Of a stretch of DNA of 64,000 nucleotides, positions 52,749-62,013 are shown in pieces. The notes beneath the pieces were generated by a model. That model worked only from the letters and a program-made list of their open reading frames with translations. It ran no database searches and was not told the origin of the DNA. The translations under genes were made by a program, and so were the position numbers. This stretch comes from Geovibrio ferrireducens (GTDB lineage: Bacteria > Chrysiogenota > Deferribacteres > Deferribacterales > Geovibrionaceae), in NCBI RefSeq assembly GCF_026226615.1, contig NZ_JAJAPB010000002.1, forward strand, positions 248,001 to 312,000, read 5' to 3'. Position 1 is the stretch's first letter; each line of letters begins with the position of its first letter.

Positions 52749-52771
52749 GTCTCTCAAAGTCTGAAAATATC

Positions 52772-53161
52772 TTAGAACTTAACTTCCGCGCTGGATTCCC
52801 ACAGACCGTGGATGTTACAGTAGCTTACTGCCACAAGTGTTCCGGGGGCGTTCAGCTTAACTTTAGCCGTGCCGAAGGGGTCTGTGTAGGCGGGTCCCTG
52901 ATTGGCGCCTTTTGTGGATTCGCCGTGGGCTACAAATTCGAATTTGGCAAGCTGGGTAACAGGGCCTTCACCTTCGGGTTTGAAGTAGAGGGCTATCCAG
53001 TTGATGAAGTGCTCTGTCGTGTTGGGGTGGGCGATCTCTTTTCCCACTGAAACCGTAACGAAGAAGGGCTCACCGGCCTTTACATCAGCGGGGAGTTCGA
53101 TAACCGGAACGTGTTTTTCGCTCTTGAAGTCTGCGCTTTTAACAAATTGTCCTATTGCCAT
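52772..53161 (-). CDS. Superoxide reductase (neelaredoxin/class II desulfoferrodoxin)
   Basis: About 129 residues, the size of neelaredoxin. Iron ligands of the single [Fe(His)4(Cys)] site are readable: the histidine in EKHVPVIE, two in HPNTTEHFINWI, and cysteine plus histidine in CNIHGLW. The N-terminal desulforedoxin four-cysteine domain is absent, so this is class II. It reduces superoxide to hydrogen peroxide without making oxygen, typical of anaerobes. AAGGAGG lies 7 bases before the ATG at 53161, excluding a longer frame. It is a single-gene unit with its own terminator. Confidence 0.95.
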   Translation of the reverse strand: MAIGQFVKSADFKSEKHVPVIELPADVKAGEPFFVTVSVGKEIAHPNTTEHFINWIALYFKPEGEGPVTQLAKFEFVAHGESTKGANQGPAYTDPFGTAKVKLNAPGTLVAVSYCNIHGLWESSAEVKF

Positions 53162-53283
53162 TTTGCTGCCTCCTTGTAATTTATACATTTTAGTAAGTAT
53201 ATCACTTAAACTTGATGCATACATCCTATCCCGCAATTAATATTTTTGCAAGATATTAATACTAATTTAATCCTGTTTCCTAT

Positions 53284-56200
53284 CTATTTTATAACAAAGT
53301 ACTTCGCATGGCGGTTATGAACCACGATTGCGCTTGTGGTAAATTCGGGAACCATCTCCCCGTTTTCCGTAACGTGTATGCCCAGCATATCCGCACTCAG
53401 CATATCCGCAATCACCGCATTGCCGTCCAGATCGGGGCATGCGGGATAGCCGAAGCTGTATCTGCGCCCCTGATACTTCATGGAGATAATGCCATCCGGC
53501 GTTTTTGCGTCCGCTCCGTCTATGCCCATCTCTTTTCTCATAACCTTGTGCCAGTACTCGGCCAGAGCCTCGGTGAACTCGGTGAAAAGGCCGTGATACA
53601 TGAAATATTTTTTATAATCCCCAGCGGCATACAGCTTAGCGGAGAACTCCTCCGGCTTTTTGCCTATGGTGACAAGGCTCAGACCGACAACATCAAACCC
53701 CTTTTCCTTCGGCAGGAAATAATCCGCAAGGCAGAGCTTCGCGCCCTTGGTCTGGCGGGGGAGGAGAAAGCGGGTTTTCTCCGTCTTTTTATCTGCATCG
53801 TAAATAACCAGATAATCTCCGTCCGCATGGCAGGGAAAATATCCGTAGGAGACCGCAGGGTTCAGAAGCCCCTTTGCAATGGCGTTGCCGTAAATCTCCC
53901 TGTATTCAGGCAGGGCGGTTTCCATTATGAGGCGGTCGAACTCCTCTTCCGTCAGCCCTTTCTTTTTATATGACCATCTGTTTGTGAAAAGAGTCGTTTT
54001 ATTGAGATATTTTTCCGGCCCGGCGGGGTCAATATCGAAAACAATTTTGCTGCCGTAAAAAGGCACTGACGGGATTTCTCCGAAAGTAATTGGCTCTGCC
54101 TGCTCCTCCACCGAGTCAAATGAGGCCTTCGCTCTGGCGGGTTTAGGGGCTTTTTTCGCCTCTGCCCTGCCGTCCAGAACCTTGAGTGCATCAAACGCGT
54201 CACGGCAGTAAAAAACATTGCCGGGCATTATGGTATCACATTCATTGGCGACAAAGCCTTCCGTAAGCGCCGCTCCGCCGAGGAGAATCTTCTTCTCCAG
54301 ACCGTGTTTTTTAAGCTCTTCTATGTTCTCTTTCATTATAACCGTAGATTTTACAAGGAGGCCGCTCATCCCTATGGCATCCGCCCCCACCTCAACGGCT
54401 TTTCTGATCATCTCCTCCACAGGAACCTTGATCCCAAGGTTGTAGACGGTGAAGCCGTTGTTGGAGAGTATTATATCCACAAGGTTTTTGCCAATGTCGT
54501 GCACATCGCCTTTAACCGTTGCGAGAACAATTTTCCCTTTGGATTCTGTTTCATTCTTCTCCATGAAGGGTTCGAGGATTTTCACACCCTCTTTCATAAC
54601 CTCTGCGGACTGGAGCACAAACGGAAGAAGCATTTTGCCGCTCCCGAAAAGCTCGCCCACCTCCTGCATTGCGGGAAGCATGAGATTGTTTATTATATCA
54701 ATGGGCTTACGCTCCGCCATCAGAGCATCCAGAACCTCTTTCAGCCCCTTCTTTTCGCCGCGCAGAATCATGCGCCCCACCCTTTCGGACGGGGAGAGAT
54801 CAGCGCCGGAACTGTCGTCCCGCACGTCTTCCCTGCCCTGAAAACGGTTTATAAATGCCGTGAGCGCGCCCTCTTTGCCGTGAATGAGATCAAGGCTCAG
54901 GCGCATGTCCTCATCATCTATCATTGCTGGCGGGAGAATCTTCCCGGCATGGACAATAGCCATGTCAAGCCCTGCCTTCACAGCTTCATGGAGGAAGACG
55001 GAGTTAAGAACGGGTCTGCTCTGCGCTGAAAGCCCGAAGGAAACATTGCTGAGCCCCAGAACTGTTTTAGCGCCTTTCAGCCTCTCTTTTATCATCCTGA
55101 TGGCGTTCAGCGTTTCCACTGCCGCCATGGTCAGTGTCTCGTCCCCGCTGCCTATGGAGAATGTGAGGGGGTCGATTATTATATCCTCCGGCGGAAGCCC
55201 GTATTCGCCGCTCCATGTGTTATAGAGCCTTTCGGCTATGGCGAACTTTTCCGCCGCGGTCATTGCCATACCTTTTTCATCTATGGTGAGTGCTATTGAG
55301 GCCGCGGGAAATCTTTTTATCATCTTCAGGATAATGTGCAGTTTTTCCCCGCCGTCCTCGAAGTTTACGGAGTTGATAACCGGTTTTCCGCCGCAGAGTT
55401 TCAGCGCTTTTTCAATCACAGGCGGCTCAGTGGAGTCTATCACGATGGGAACGGTAAGCGTCTTGTTCAGCTCAAAGATGAAACTGCCCATGTCATGCGC
55501 CTCGTTCCTTCCTGCGTATGCCACGCACGCATCTATGAAATGTGCGCCTTCTCCTTCCTGATTTCTCGCAACGGACAGCATCCCGTCAGCGTCACCCGCA
55601 AGGAGCAGTTCGCGGAAGGCCTTGCTTCCGTTGGAGTTTGCCCTTTCGCCTATGAGGGATGGGGCAGGGTTCTGGCTGAGGGGCATGGATGAGTAAAGGC
55701 TGGCGCATACGCCCGTGTATGGCTTCCGCACAGGCTCCCTTCTTTTTTTGCCGTTAATCATCCCGCGCAGAGCCTTTATGTGCGCAGGGGTTGTTCCGCA
55801 GCAACCGCCCAGTATATTCACCGGATATTTATCCATAAGTTCGCCCGCTATAACGGCAAGCTTTTCCGGAGTCATGCTGTAGACTGTTTTTCCGCCTATA
55901 TTTTCCGGCAGACCCGCATTAGGTATGCAGGATATGTCGCCGTTCCAGTTCTCTGAAATTGTCTTTACGGGGCCGAACATCATGTCCGGTCCTGTGGCGC
56001 AGTTAAGCCCCACGGAGTGAACAGGGTAGCCGCTGAGCACTGTGCACACCGCAGAAAGGTCGGTTCCCATCAGCATGCTGCCTGTGCTTTCCACAGTCAC
56101 CGAAACCATTACGGGCAGATCCGCCCCCTTCTCCCCAAGGGCATCAAATACGCCGAGGAGCGCGGCCTTAACCTGAAGCAGATCCTGACAGGTTTCTATT

Positions 56201-56643
56201 ATGAGCAGGTCAACTCCGCCCTCTATAAGGCTTTTTGTCTGGCGGAGATACATCCGGTGCATATCGTCAAAGGAGATTTGCCCAAGGCTGGGAAGCCTTG
56301 TTCCGGGGCCTATGGAGCCTGCGGCGAATTTTCCGTATTCCCGTGCGGCTTTTACCGCGATCTGAGCGCCCCTGAGGTTAAGCTCATCCACCATGTCCTC
56401 AAGGCCGTACTCCCGCATTACAAGCTCGGTTCCGCCGAAGGTGTTTGTCTCCGCAACATCCGCTCCGGCTTCCAGATAGCTTTTGTGGATAGATTCTATG
56501 ATATGCGGCGCTGCGATGTTAAGCCATTCGCTGCAGCCGCTTTTTCCCTGCCATATATCTTCGCCGATGTCAAAATTCTGTATGGACGTGCCCATGGCTC
56601 CGTCAAAGAGAACTATATTTTCCGAGGCGAATTTTCTGAACAT
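53284..56643 (-). CDS. metH: Cobalamin-dependent methionine synthase MetH
   Basis: 1119 residues with all four modules. The homocysteine domain (about 1-300) has DGAMGTSIQ and the zinc cysteines in GGCCGTTPAHI. The methyl-folate domain (about 315-580) has IDACVAYAGRNE and the GERANSNGSKAFRE motif. The B12 domain (about 610-840) has DVHDIGKNLVDIIL, whose histidine ligates cobalt. The C-terminal activation domain (about 880-1119) binds SAM for reactivation. AAGGAG lies 6 bases before the ATG. No cobalamin riboswitch fits: only 92 bases separate it from the divergent photolyase gene. Confidence 0.97.
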   Translation of the reverse strand: MFRKFASENIVLFDGAMGTSIQNFDIGEDIWQGKSGCSEWLNIAAPHIIESIHKSYLEAGADVAETNTFGGTELVMREYGLEDMVDELNLRGAQIAVKAAREYGKFAAGSIGPGTRLPSLGQISFDDMHRMYLRQTKSLIEGGVDLLIIETCQDLLQVKAALLGVFDALGEKGADLPVMVSVTVESTGSMLMGTDLSAVCTVLSGYPVHSVGLNCATGPDMMFGPVKTISENWNGDISCIPNAGLPENIGGKTVYSMTPEKLAVIAGELMDKYPVNILGGCCGTTPAHIKALRGMINGKKRREPVRKPYTGVCASLYSSMPLSQNPAPSLIGERANSNGSKAFRELLLAGDADGMLSVARNQEGEGAHFIDACVAYAGRNEAHDMGSFIFELNKTLTVPIVIDSTEPPVIEKALKLCGGKPVINSVNFEDGGEKLHIILKMIKRFPAASIALTIDEKGMAMTAAEKFAIAERLYNTWSGEYGLPPEDIIIDPLTFSIGSGDETLTMAAVETLNAIRMIKERLKGAKTVLGLSNVSFGLSAQSRPVLNSVFLHEAVKAGLDMAIVHAGKILPPAMIDDEDMRLSLDLIHGKEGALTAFINRFQGREDVRDDSSGADLSPSERVGRMILRGEKKGLKEVLDALMAERKPIDIINNLMLPAMQEVGELFGSGKMLLPFVLQSAEVMKEGVKILEPFMEKNETESKGKIVLATVKGDVHDIGKNLVDIILSNNGFTVYNLGIKVPVEEMIRKAVEVGADAIGMSGLLVKSTVIMKENIEELKKHGLEKKILLGGAALTEGFVANECDTIMPGNVFYCRDAFDALKVLDGRAEAKKAPKPARAKASFDSVEEQAEPITFGEIPSVPFYGSKIVFDIDPAGPEKYLNKTTLFTNRWSYKKKGLTEEEFDRLIMETALPEYREIYGNAIAKGLLNPAVSYGYFPCHADGDYLVIYDADKKTEKTRFLLPRQTKGAKLCLADYFLPKEKGFDVVGLSLVTIGKKPEEFSAKLYAAGDYKKYFMYHGLFTEFTEALAEYWHKVMRKEMGIDGADAKTPDGIISMKYQGRRYSFGYPACPDLDGNAVIADMLSADMLGIHVTENGEMVPEFTTSAIVVHNRHAKYFVIK

Positions 56644-56735
56644 AACTGCTCCTTTGCATATGCGTGCGCTTTTAATTGAGGGGTGATTATAGTATCATTA
56701 TAAAATAAAATACGGCAACTGTTTATAGGTGACAG

Positions 56736-58052
56736 ATGATACAGGGCGAAAGGATTGTCAGCCTGAATAAGCCCTCTGCGGGCGGAAAGTACATTCTCCT
56801 CTGGATTCAGCAGGCGCAGAGAACAAGGTTTAACCATGCCCTTGAGTTTGCGGTTAGGCAGGCCAATGAGCTAAGACTGCCTCTGTTTGCCTGTTTTGTG
56901 ATAACTGACGGCTTTCCGGGGGCAAACCTCCGCCATTACACATTCATGCTTGAGGGTCTGAAAACGCTGGAGAAAAACCTGAAACAGCGGGGAATCAGCC
57001 TGATTTTCCGTAAGGGGAACCCGCCGGAGGAAGTGGTTAAGCTCGCCCGCAATGCTGAAATGATCGTAATGGACAGAGGATACCTGCGCATCCAGAAGGA
57101 GTGGCGGCGGCAGATAGGCAGAAATGCACCCTGTTCCGTGGTTCAGGTGGAGAGCGATGCCGTGGTTCCGGTGGAAACAACAAGCGGCAAAGAGGAATTT
57201 GCCGCCTATACCATCAGGCCGAAGATAAAAAAACAGCTTGATAAGTTCCTTGCCCCGCTTGAGCAGAGGGACTTAGTTATCAAGGATTTCAGACCGGACT
57301 GCGAAAGTACTGAGCCTGATGTCAATGCGCTGGACATTGACAAAACCGTTGCCCCCGTCTCCGCATTCATAGGCGGGGAGGATGAAGCGGCACAAAGGCT
57401 TAAAAGCTTCATCAGTGATAAGCTGGAAACATACGATGAGCTCCGCAATGACCCCGCAGAGGATGCGCAGAGCGGGCTGAGCCCTTATCTCCACTTCGGA
57501 AATATATCAGCAGTTGAAATAGCCCTCGCAGTTAAGGAGCATCCCAAGTCCGCCTCATTTCTGGAGGAGCTGATAATCAGGCGGGAGCTTGCCATGAACA
57601 TGGTGAATTTTAACCCTGAGTATGACAGCCTCAGTCCCCTGCACCCTTGGGCTGTGCAGACGCTTGATGAACACAGAAATGACGCAAGACCATACATTTA
57701 TACATTTCAAGAACTCGAAGGCGCACAGACCCATGACCCGGCGTGGAACGCGGCGCAGAGAGAGATGGTTCTCACAGGAAAAATGCACGGCTACATGCGT
57801 ATGTACTGGGGTAAAAAGATAATCGAATGGACAGAATCACCGGAAGAGGCATACAGAGCAGCCATAACCCTGAACGATAAATACAGCCTTGACGGGCGCG
57901 ACCCGAACGGCTTTGCGGGTGTTTTATGGTGTTTTGGCAAACATGACAGGCCGTGGCAGGAGCGGGCGGTTTTCGGCAAGGTGCGTTATATGAATTTTGC
58001 AGGACTCAAGCGTAAGTTTGATATAGAAAGCTACATCGGCAGATTTGCCTAG
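56736..58052 (+). CDS. Deoxyribodipyrimidine photolyase, class II
   Basis: 438 residues, standard for class II CPD photolyases. The C-terminal flavin-binding region carries the class II marks LSPYLHFGNISA, KIIEWTESPEEAYRAAITLNDKYSLDGRDPNG and FGKHDRPWQERAVFGKVRYMN. It splits UV-induced pyrimidine dimers using FADH and blue light, which is unexpected for a strict dark anaerobe and fits a lineage that sees light or oxygen at times. AGGTGA is the weak ribosome binding site. Its stop overlaps the convergent gene by 4 bases. Confidence 0.95.
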   Translation: MIQGERIVSLNKPSAGGKYILLWIQQAQRTRFNHALEFAVRQANELRLPLFACFVITDGFPGANLRHYTFMLEGLKTLEKNLKQRGISLIFRKGNPPEEVVKLARNAEMIVMDRGYLRIQKEWRRQIGRNAPCSVVQVESDAVVPVETTSGKEEFAAYTIRPKIKKQLDKFLAPLEQRDLVIKDFRPDCESTEPDVNALDIDKTVAPVSAFIGGEDEAAQRLKSFISDKLETYDELRNDPAEDAQSGLSPYLHFGNISAVEIALAVKEHPKSASFLEELIIRRELAMNMVNFNPEYDSLSPLHPWAVQTLDEHRNDARPYIYTFQELEGAQTHDPAWNAAQREMVLTGKMHGYMRMYWGKKIIEWTESPEEAYRAAITLNDKYSLDGRDPNGFAGVLWCFGKHDRPWQERAVFGKVRYMNFAGLKRKFDIESYIGRFA

Positions 58053-60712
58053 TGGATTCTGTCCCGCACTTTTTCAAGGTTAGCCCGGATTCGCCTTACA
58101 AGGGGGTGGGCGCTGCCGAAGGATGATTCCGCAACGGTATAAGCCTTTTCCAGAACATCGGATGCGTCATCCACTTCCCCTTTCCTGAAAAGGACATCGC
58201 CGAGGTTGTTCAGGTTAACCGCCATATCCTGCGGGTTCTCCTCATCTCTCATATTCAGTGCGCCTCTGCACAGAGTTTCCGCTTCGGCTAAATCACCTTT
58301 GCGGGAAACAACATAGGCAAGGTTAGCCATGTCCGTTGCCGTCTCCGCAGATTTCTCGCCGAATGTATTTACACTCTGCTCCAGAACTTTGCGGAAAAGA
58401 GCTTCCGCCTCTTCCATCTCCCCTTTCCTGAACTTGAGCGCAGCAAGGTTCGCAACACCGGTAAGGGTGGAAGGATGGGAGACTCCGAAGTTTTTCTCTT
58501 TTATTTTAAGAGCTTTTTCGTACATAACCTCTGCTTGGCCGTATTTTTCACGGCAGTAGTAAATATAGCCTAAGTTGTTGCAGTAGGCGGCAATAAGCGG
58601 GTGGTTGCCGCCGAGCTGTGCCTCTTTGGCCTCAAGCGCCCTGTAGAAAAGCGGTTCAGCAGAATCATACTCGCCCCTTCTGTAAAAGTAATAGGCAAGC
58701 TGGCTCAGGCTTTTAGCAGTTTCAGGGTGGCCGCCGCCGAGGGATTTTTCTCTGATTTCAAGGACTTCCTTAAACAGTTCGCATGCCCGTTCAAAATCGC
58801 CCGCCATTTCGCTTATGGCGGCCAGTTCGCCCATTGCCTTCACTGTCTCCTGATTTTCCCTGCCCAGCCTCTGTATATGCAGACGGAGAGAGCGTTCGCC
58901 TATATCCGCCGCTGTTTTGTAGTCCTTATTTTTCATGGCAAGAAGCGCAAGCTTCTGGAGATAGCGCAGGGTTTCCGGATGATCAGGCCCTTCTGTGCGC
59001 GATTTTATTTCGGCGTTCTTACCCATCATCTCAATGGCGGACTGATAGTCACCCTTGGCGGAATACATGGATGCAAGCCTGTTGCGGCTGCGCACTGTGT
59101 CCTGACTTTCCGCACCGCTCAGCTTTTCACGGATATTCACCATCCTCTTAAGGAGCGGTTCCGCCCTGCCGTAATCTTCCACATTCACATACATCTGCGC
59201 CAGCTTTTCCATGCAGAGGGCAGTGTAGGGATTTACAAGCCCCATCAATCCTTTGAGATACTCCACAACCTCGCCGTGGAGGTGTATCCAGAAGCCCATT
59301 TTGTCATTGGAAAAATGTTTCGCGTGGGAATCCATGAACCAGTCCACAAAGCCTTCACCGTCCAGAGCGGATTTTGCGTGGTAAAAGCATTCGCGGAAGC
59401 TGAGATAAAAGCCGTATGTCTTAAAAGAGCCTTTTTCCCTGTCTATCTTTTTGAGGTAAAAGTTGAAAAGTGCGTAATGCACATTATCTTTCTGGTCACT
59501 GTTGAGGGATGCGTAAATCTCATCCCGGAAAGGCTTTTTGAGAGCCGCGCAGTCCTGCCCGATGTTCGGGCTGACAGACGGGAGCATGCAGTAATCGCTG
59601 AATGTAAAGCTTACTCCTTCCGGCAGAAACTCGTAAACAAGGTACTCAAACACCTCTTTATTGAAGCAGCGGCACACGGAGAGAATGCGCGCCATATCCC
59701 CTTCCCGCCCTTCGGAAGAGGCGTTGTAGAAAAGTATGATCTCCTTTGCGCCGTACTCGACCTGATCCGGCTCCGGTTCCTTCCCCGTCTCCTTCTTCAG
59801 AGCGGAAAGCCCCGCGGCAAGAAGGGTGGTGAGCAGTTTGTCCCCCCTTGCGGAAGCAAAAACGGCATCGCACACTTTTTTATCTTTAATATCGTAATAT
59901 CCTAGAAGGTATGCGGCATCATCCCTGTCAAAGGTTCCGGTCTCAAGCCTGCAAAGCTTCTCAGGGGCTTCATTCTCCGCCCATTCGGGCAGTTCACGCC
60001 CGGAAAGCACGAAAGTTACACCGGGCAGAAGAGCCATAAGCTCCTTCACCCACCTGTCTGCCCCCTGCTTTCTGCCGGAGCCGTTCTCACCGTATATATT
60101 TTCAAAGGAATCTATGGTCATTATACATTTTCTGCCCTGAAGAGCCAGACTGAGGTCTTTAGCCCACTGAGCGGTCAGCTTTCTGCGGACAGCCTCCGGC
60201 GTTTCCTCCAGCAGTCTGTTGAGTTCCGCTCCGCCGTCATTCTTCCACCATTCGGTGACCGCCGGTTTGCCTCTTTCCACTGTGAAGTAGAGCTTGTTTA
60301 CAAACTCGTTCCCCTTTGCTCCGGCAACTCCCAGAACCTCGTTTATTATCTTGCTGTTGGTGTATAAATCCAGATCACGGTCCAGCTTCTTGTTCGGGTT
60401 TATGCGCACCAGATACAGCGCATAAGCCACATCAAAGAAACTGAAATTGATTTTATAATATTTTATGAGCTCATTGCGCAGGGCAAGCAGCCCAAGCTCA
60501 CTGTCAATATTGACCTCAAGGGATAAGTCTATGGAAGCTGAAACCACGGACGGATCAGCAACTTCGGGCATAAGTCTCAGAGCGGAGAGAACCTCACTCT
60601 TGCCGGAGCCGCCGCTGCCTGAGATAAGTACAGTACCGCCTTCATTTCCGGTAAAAAAATCACGGAAAGCACCAGTATACTTCCCCATGCCCCTCAGTTC
60701 AAAATCCCGCAT
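58049..60712 (-). CDS. STAND-type P-loop ATPase with C-terminal tetratricopeptide repeats
   Basis: 887 residues. An N-terminal NTPase (about 1-330) has Walker A SGSGGSGKSEVL near 30-42, Walker B KCIMTIDSFENIYG near 195-208, and a sensor-like FVLSGRELP. A winged-helix-like linker (about 330-500) is followed by about nine TPRs of the kinesin-light-chain kind (505-880), e.g. ALCMEKLAQMYVNVEDYGRAEPLLKRMVNIREK. The design resembles ATP-switched STAND/NLR-type proteins, which act by ligand-driven oligomerisation; no effector domain is visible. Its ATG shares a base with the stop of the M16 gene, so it is translationally coupled. Function unknown. Confidence 0.8.
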   Translation of the reverse strand: MRDFELRGMGKYTGAFRDFFTGNEGGTVLISGSGGSGKSEVLSALRLMPEVADPSVVSASIDLSLEVNIDSELGLLALRNELIKYYKINFSFFDVAYALYLVRINPNKKLDRDLDLYTNSKIINEVLGVAGAKGNEFVNKLYFTVERGKPAVTEWWKNDGGAELNRLLEETPEAVRRKLTAQWAKDLSLALQGRKCIMTIDSFENIYGENGSGRKQGADRWVKELMALLPGVTFVLSGRELPEWAENEAPEKLCRLETGTFDRDDAAYLLGYYDIKDKKVCDAVFASARGDKLLTTLLAAGLSALKKETGKEPEPDQVEYGAKEIILFYNASSEGREGDMARILSVCRCFNKEVFEYLVYEFLPEGVSFTFSDYCMLPSVSPNIGQDCAALKKPFRDEIYASLNSDQKDNVHYALFNFYLKKIDREKGSFKTYGFYLSFRECFYHAKSALDGEGFVDWFMDSHAKHFSNDKMGFWIHLHGEVVEYLKGLMGLVNPYTALCMEKLAQMYVNVEDYGRAEPLLKRMVNIREKLSGAESQDTVRSRNRLASMYSAKGDYQSAIEMMGKNAEIKSRTEGPDHPETLRYLQKLALLAMKNKDYKTAADIGERSLRLHIQRLGRENQETVKAMGELAAISEMAGDFERACELFKEVLEIREKSLGGGHPETAKSLSQLAYYFYRRGEYDSAEPLFYRALEAKEAQLGGNHPLIAAYCNNLGYIYYCREKYGQAEVMYEKALKIKEKNFGVSHPSTLTGVANLAALKFRKGEMEEAEALFRKVLEQSVNTFGEKSAETATDMANLAYVVSRKGDLAEAETLCRGALNMRDEENPQDMAVNLNNLGDVLFRKGEVDDASDVLEKAYTVAESSFGSAHPLVRRIRANLEKVRDRIH

Positions 60713-62013
60713 TAATCCTCTTTTTTCCCGCTTTCTTCCGGCAGTGTCCGTAAATCAATATATGGGCGGGAGAATATTCCGGCGGCAAGGGATGTGATCT
60801 CCTCAGGTTTCATGCCGCTCATCTTATTAAGAAAATTATGATAATATCCGGGAATGTCAAGTGTATAGGAATAGCCGATGTCCCGTGCCTCGCTGGAAGC
60901 ACGCTCCCTCTGAAACGCTATCTGGCTTTTCAGCCTGTTCTCGCATTTTTCAAGGCTCTTTTTATCCACGAATTTATCCACGGAGGCTATAACCTTAAGG
61001 ATAGCATCCTTCACTTTTTCACTGTTTCCGACCGGGCATGTGTAGGTAAACACGAAAGAACCGCCGTGCTTCATCCCCAGATAACCGGCGTTGATGGAGC
61101 TTGCCAGTCTCAGTTCGTTTTTAACTATGGTGCTCAGGACGGAGTATTCGCCTCCGGAGAGTATTTCACCCAGCACTTCGTAGGCAAATATATCCTCCTC
61201 GTTCAGTGCGGCAGCGGGAAAGGCTATAACCCCTGTTTCCTGCACCACCTGACGGTAAAAGTCCTTCCTGTGGGCTTCGGTATATATCCTCTGGGCGCTG
61301 CCTTCATATCGTTTGCCGCGTCCGTCTTTGGTTTTGCTGAAATACTTCCGCCCAAGGGCTTCCGCCGTTTTCCTGTCTATGTCCCCCGCCACAACAAGGG
61401 TCATGTTCTGCGGGTGGTAGTATCTGCCGTAGTAGTCAACAAGGGTGTCACGGGTAAAGGAATTCACCGTTTCCTCCGTGCCTATTACCTCCATTTCGTA
61501 AGGAGAGCCCCTGAAAAGAGCTTCGTACAGATATGACCACATGTCATATGTGGGCTTGTCAAACTTGCGTTTGATCTCCTGCACCACCACGGGCTTTTCC
61601 TTCTCTATCTCGTCCGGTATGAACTTCGCATCAAAAAGCATCTCGCTGAGAACCTTATAGGCAGTCTCAGCATTATACGAGGGGAGCGTTATGTGGTAAA
61701 AGGTGTAGTCCTTGCTTGTGGCGGCGTTCATGCTCCCTCCGGCGCTCTCCACCACCTCATCTATGGCTCCGGGGGCGTATGAGGCCGTTCCCTTGAAAAC
61801 CATGTGCTCAAGGAAATGAGATATGCCGTTGTTCTCCACATTTTCATTCACAGAGCCGGTCTTCATCCATACATGCACGGAAACAACCCCTGTTGAGGGA
61901 ATGTTTCGGTAAACCATTTTAACGCCGTTATCAAAACTTACTGTATCCACCGCGGCAAGCACCCGCACCCCCGAAATTACATAAACTATCAGCAAGAAGA
62001 GGACTTTTTTCAT
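60712..62013 (-). CDS. M16-family (pitrilysin-like) zinc peptidase
   Basis: 433 residues with a signal peptide (KKVLFLLIVYVISGVRVLA). The inverted zinc motif HFLEHMVFKGT (HxxEH near 64-68) and the distal glutamate region EIKRKFDKPTYDM are present, as is the second half's non-catalytic domain. It is probably periplasmic and processes peptides or misfolded proteins. GGAGCGGGTGG precedes the ATG. It overlaps the GDH stop by 4 bases and the STAND gene start by one base. Confidence 0.94.
   Translation of the reverse strand: MKKVLFLLIVYVISGVRVLAAVDTVSFDNGVKMVYRNIPSTGVVSVHVWMKTGSVNENVENNGISHFLEHMVFKGTASYAPGAIDEVVESAGGSMNAATSKDYTFYHITLPSYNAETAYKVLSEMLFDAKFIPDEIEKEKPVVVQEIKRKFDKPTYDMWSYLYEALFRGSPYEMEVIGTEETVNSFTRDTLVDYYGRYYHPQNMTLVVAGDIDRKTAEALGRKYFSKTKDGRGKRYEGSAQRIYTEAHRKDFYRQVVQETGVIAFPAAALNEEDIFAYEVLGEILSGGEYSVLSTIVKNELRLASSINAGYLGMKHGGSFVFTYTCPVGNSEKVKDAILKVIASVDKFVDKKSLEKCENRLKSQIAFQRERASSEARDIGYSYTLDIPGYYHNFLNKMSGMKPEEITSLAAGIFSRPYIDLRTLPEESGKKED

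Noticed and set aside
56644-56735. Possible cobalamin riboswitch before metH
   Set aside because: Only 92 bases are available and no B12-box or multi-stem structure is visible.
58601-59905. 434-residue frame on the plus strand
   Set aside because: Lies wholly antisense to the STAND-TPR gene, which has clear domains; high-GC-third-position shadow without recognisable motif or ribosome binding site.
58049-60712. Calling the STAND-TPR protein an anti-phage defence gene
   Set aside because: No effector domain and no defence genes nearby; it is embedded in an operon with GDH and a peptidase, so defence is only a hypothesis.
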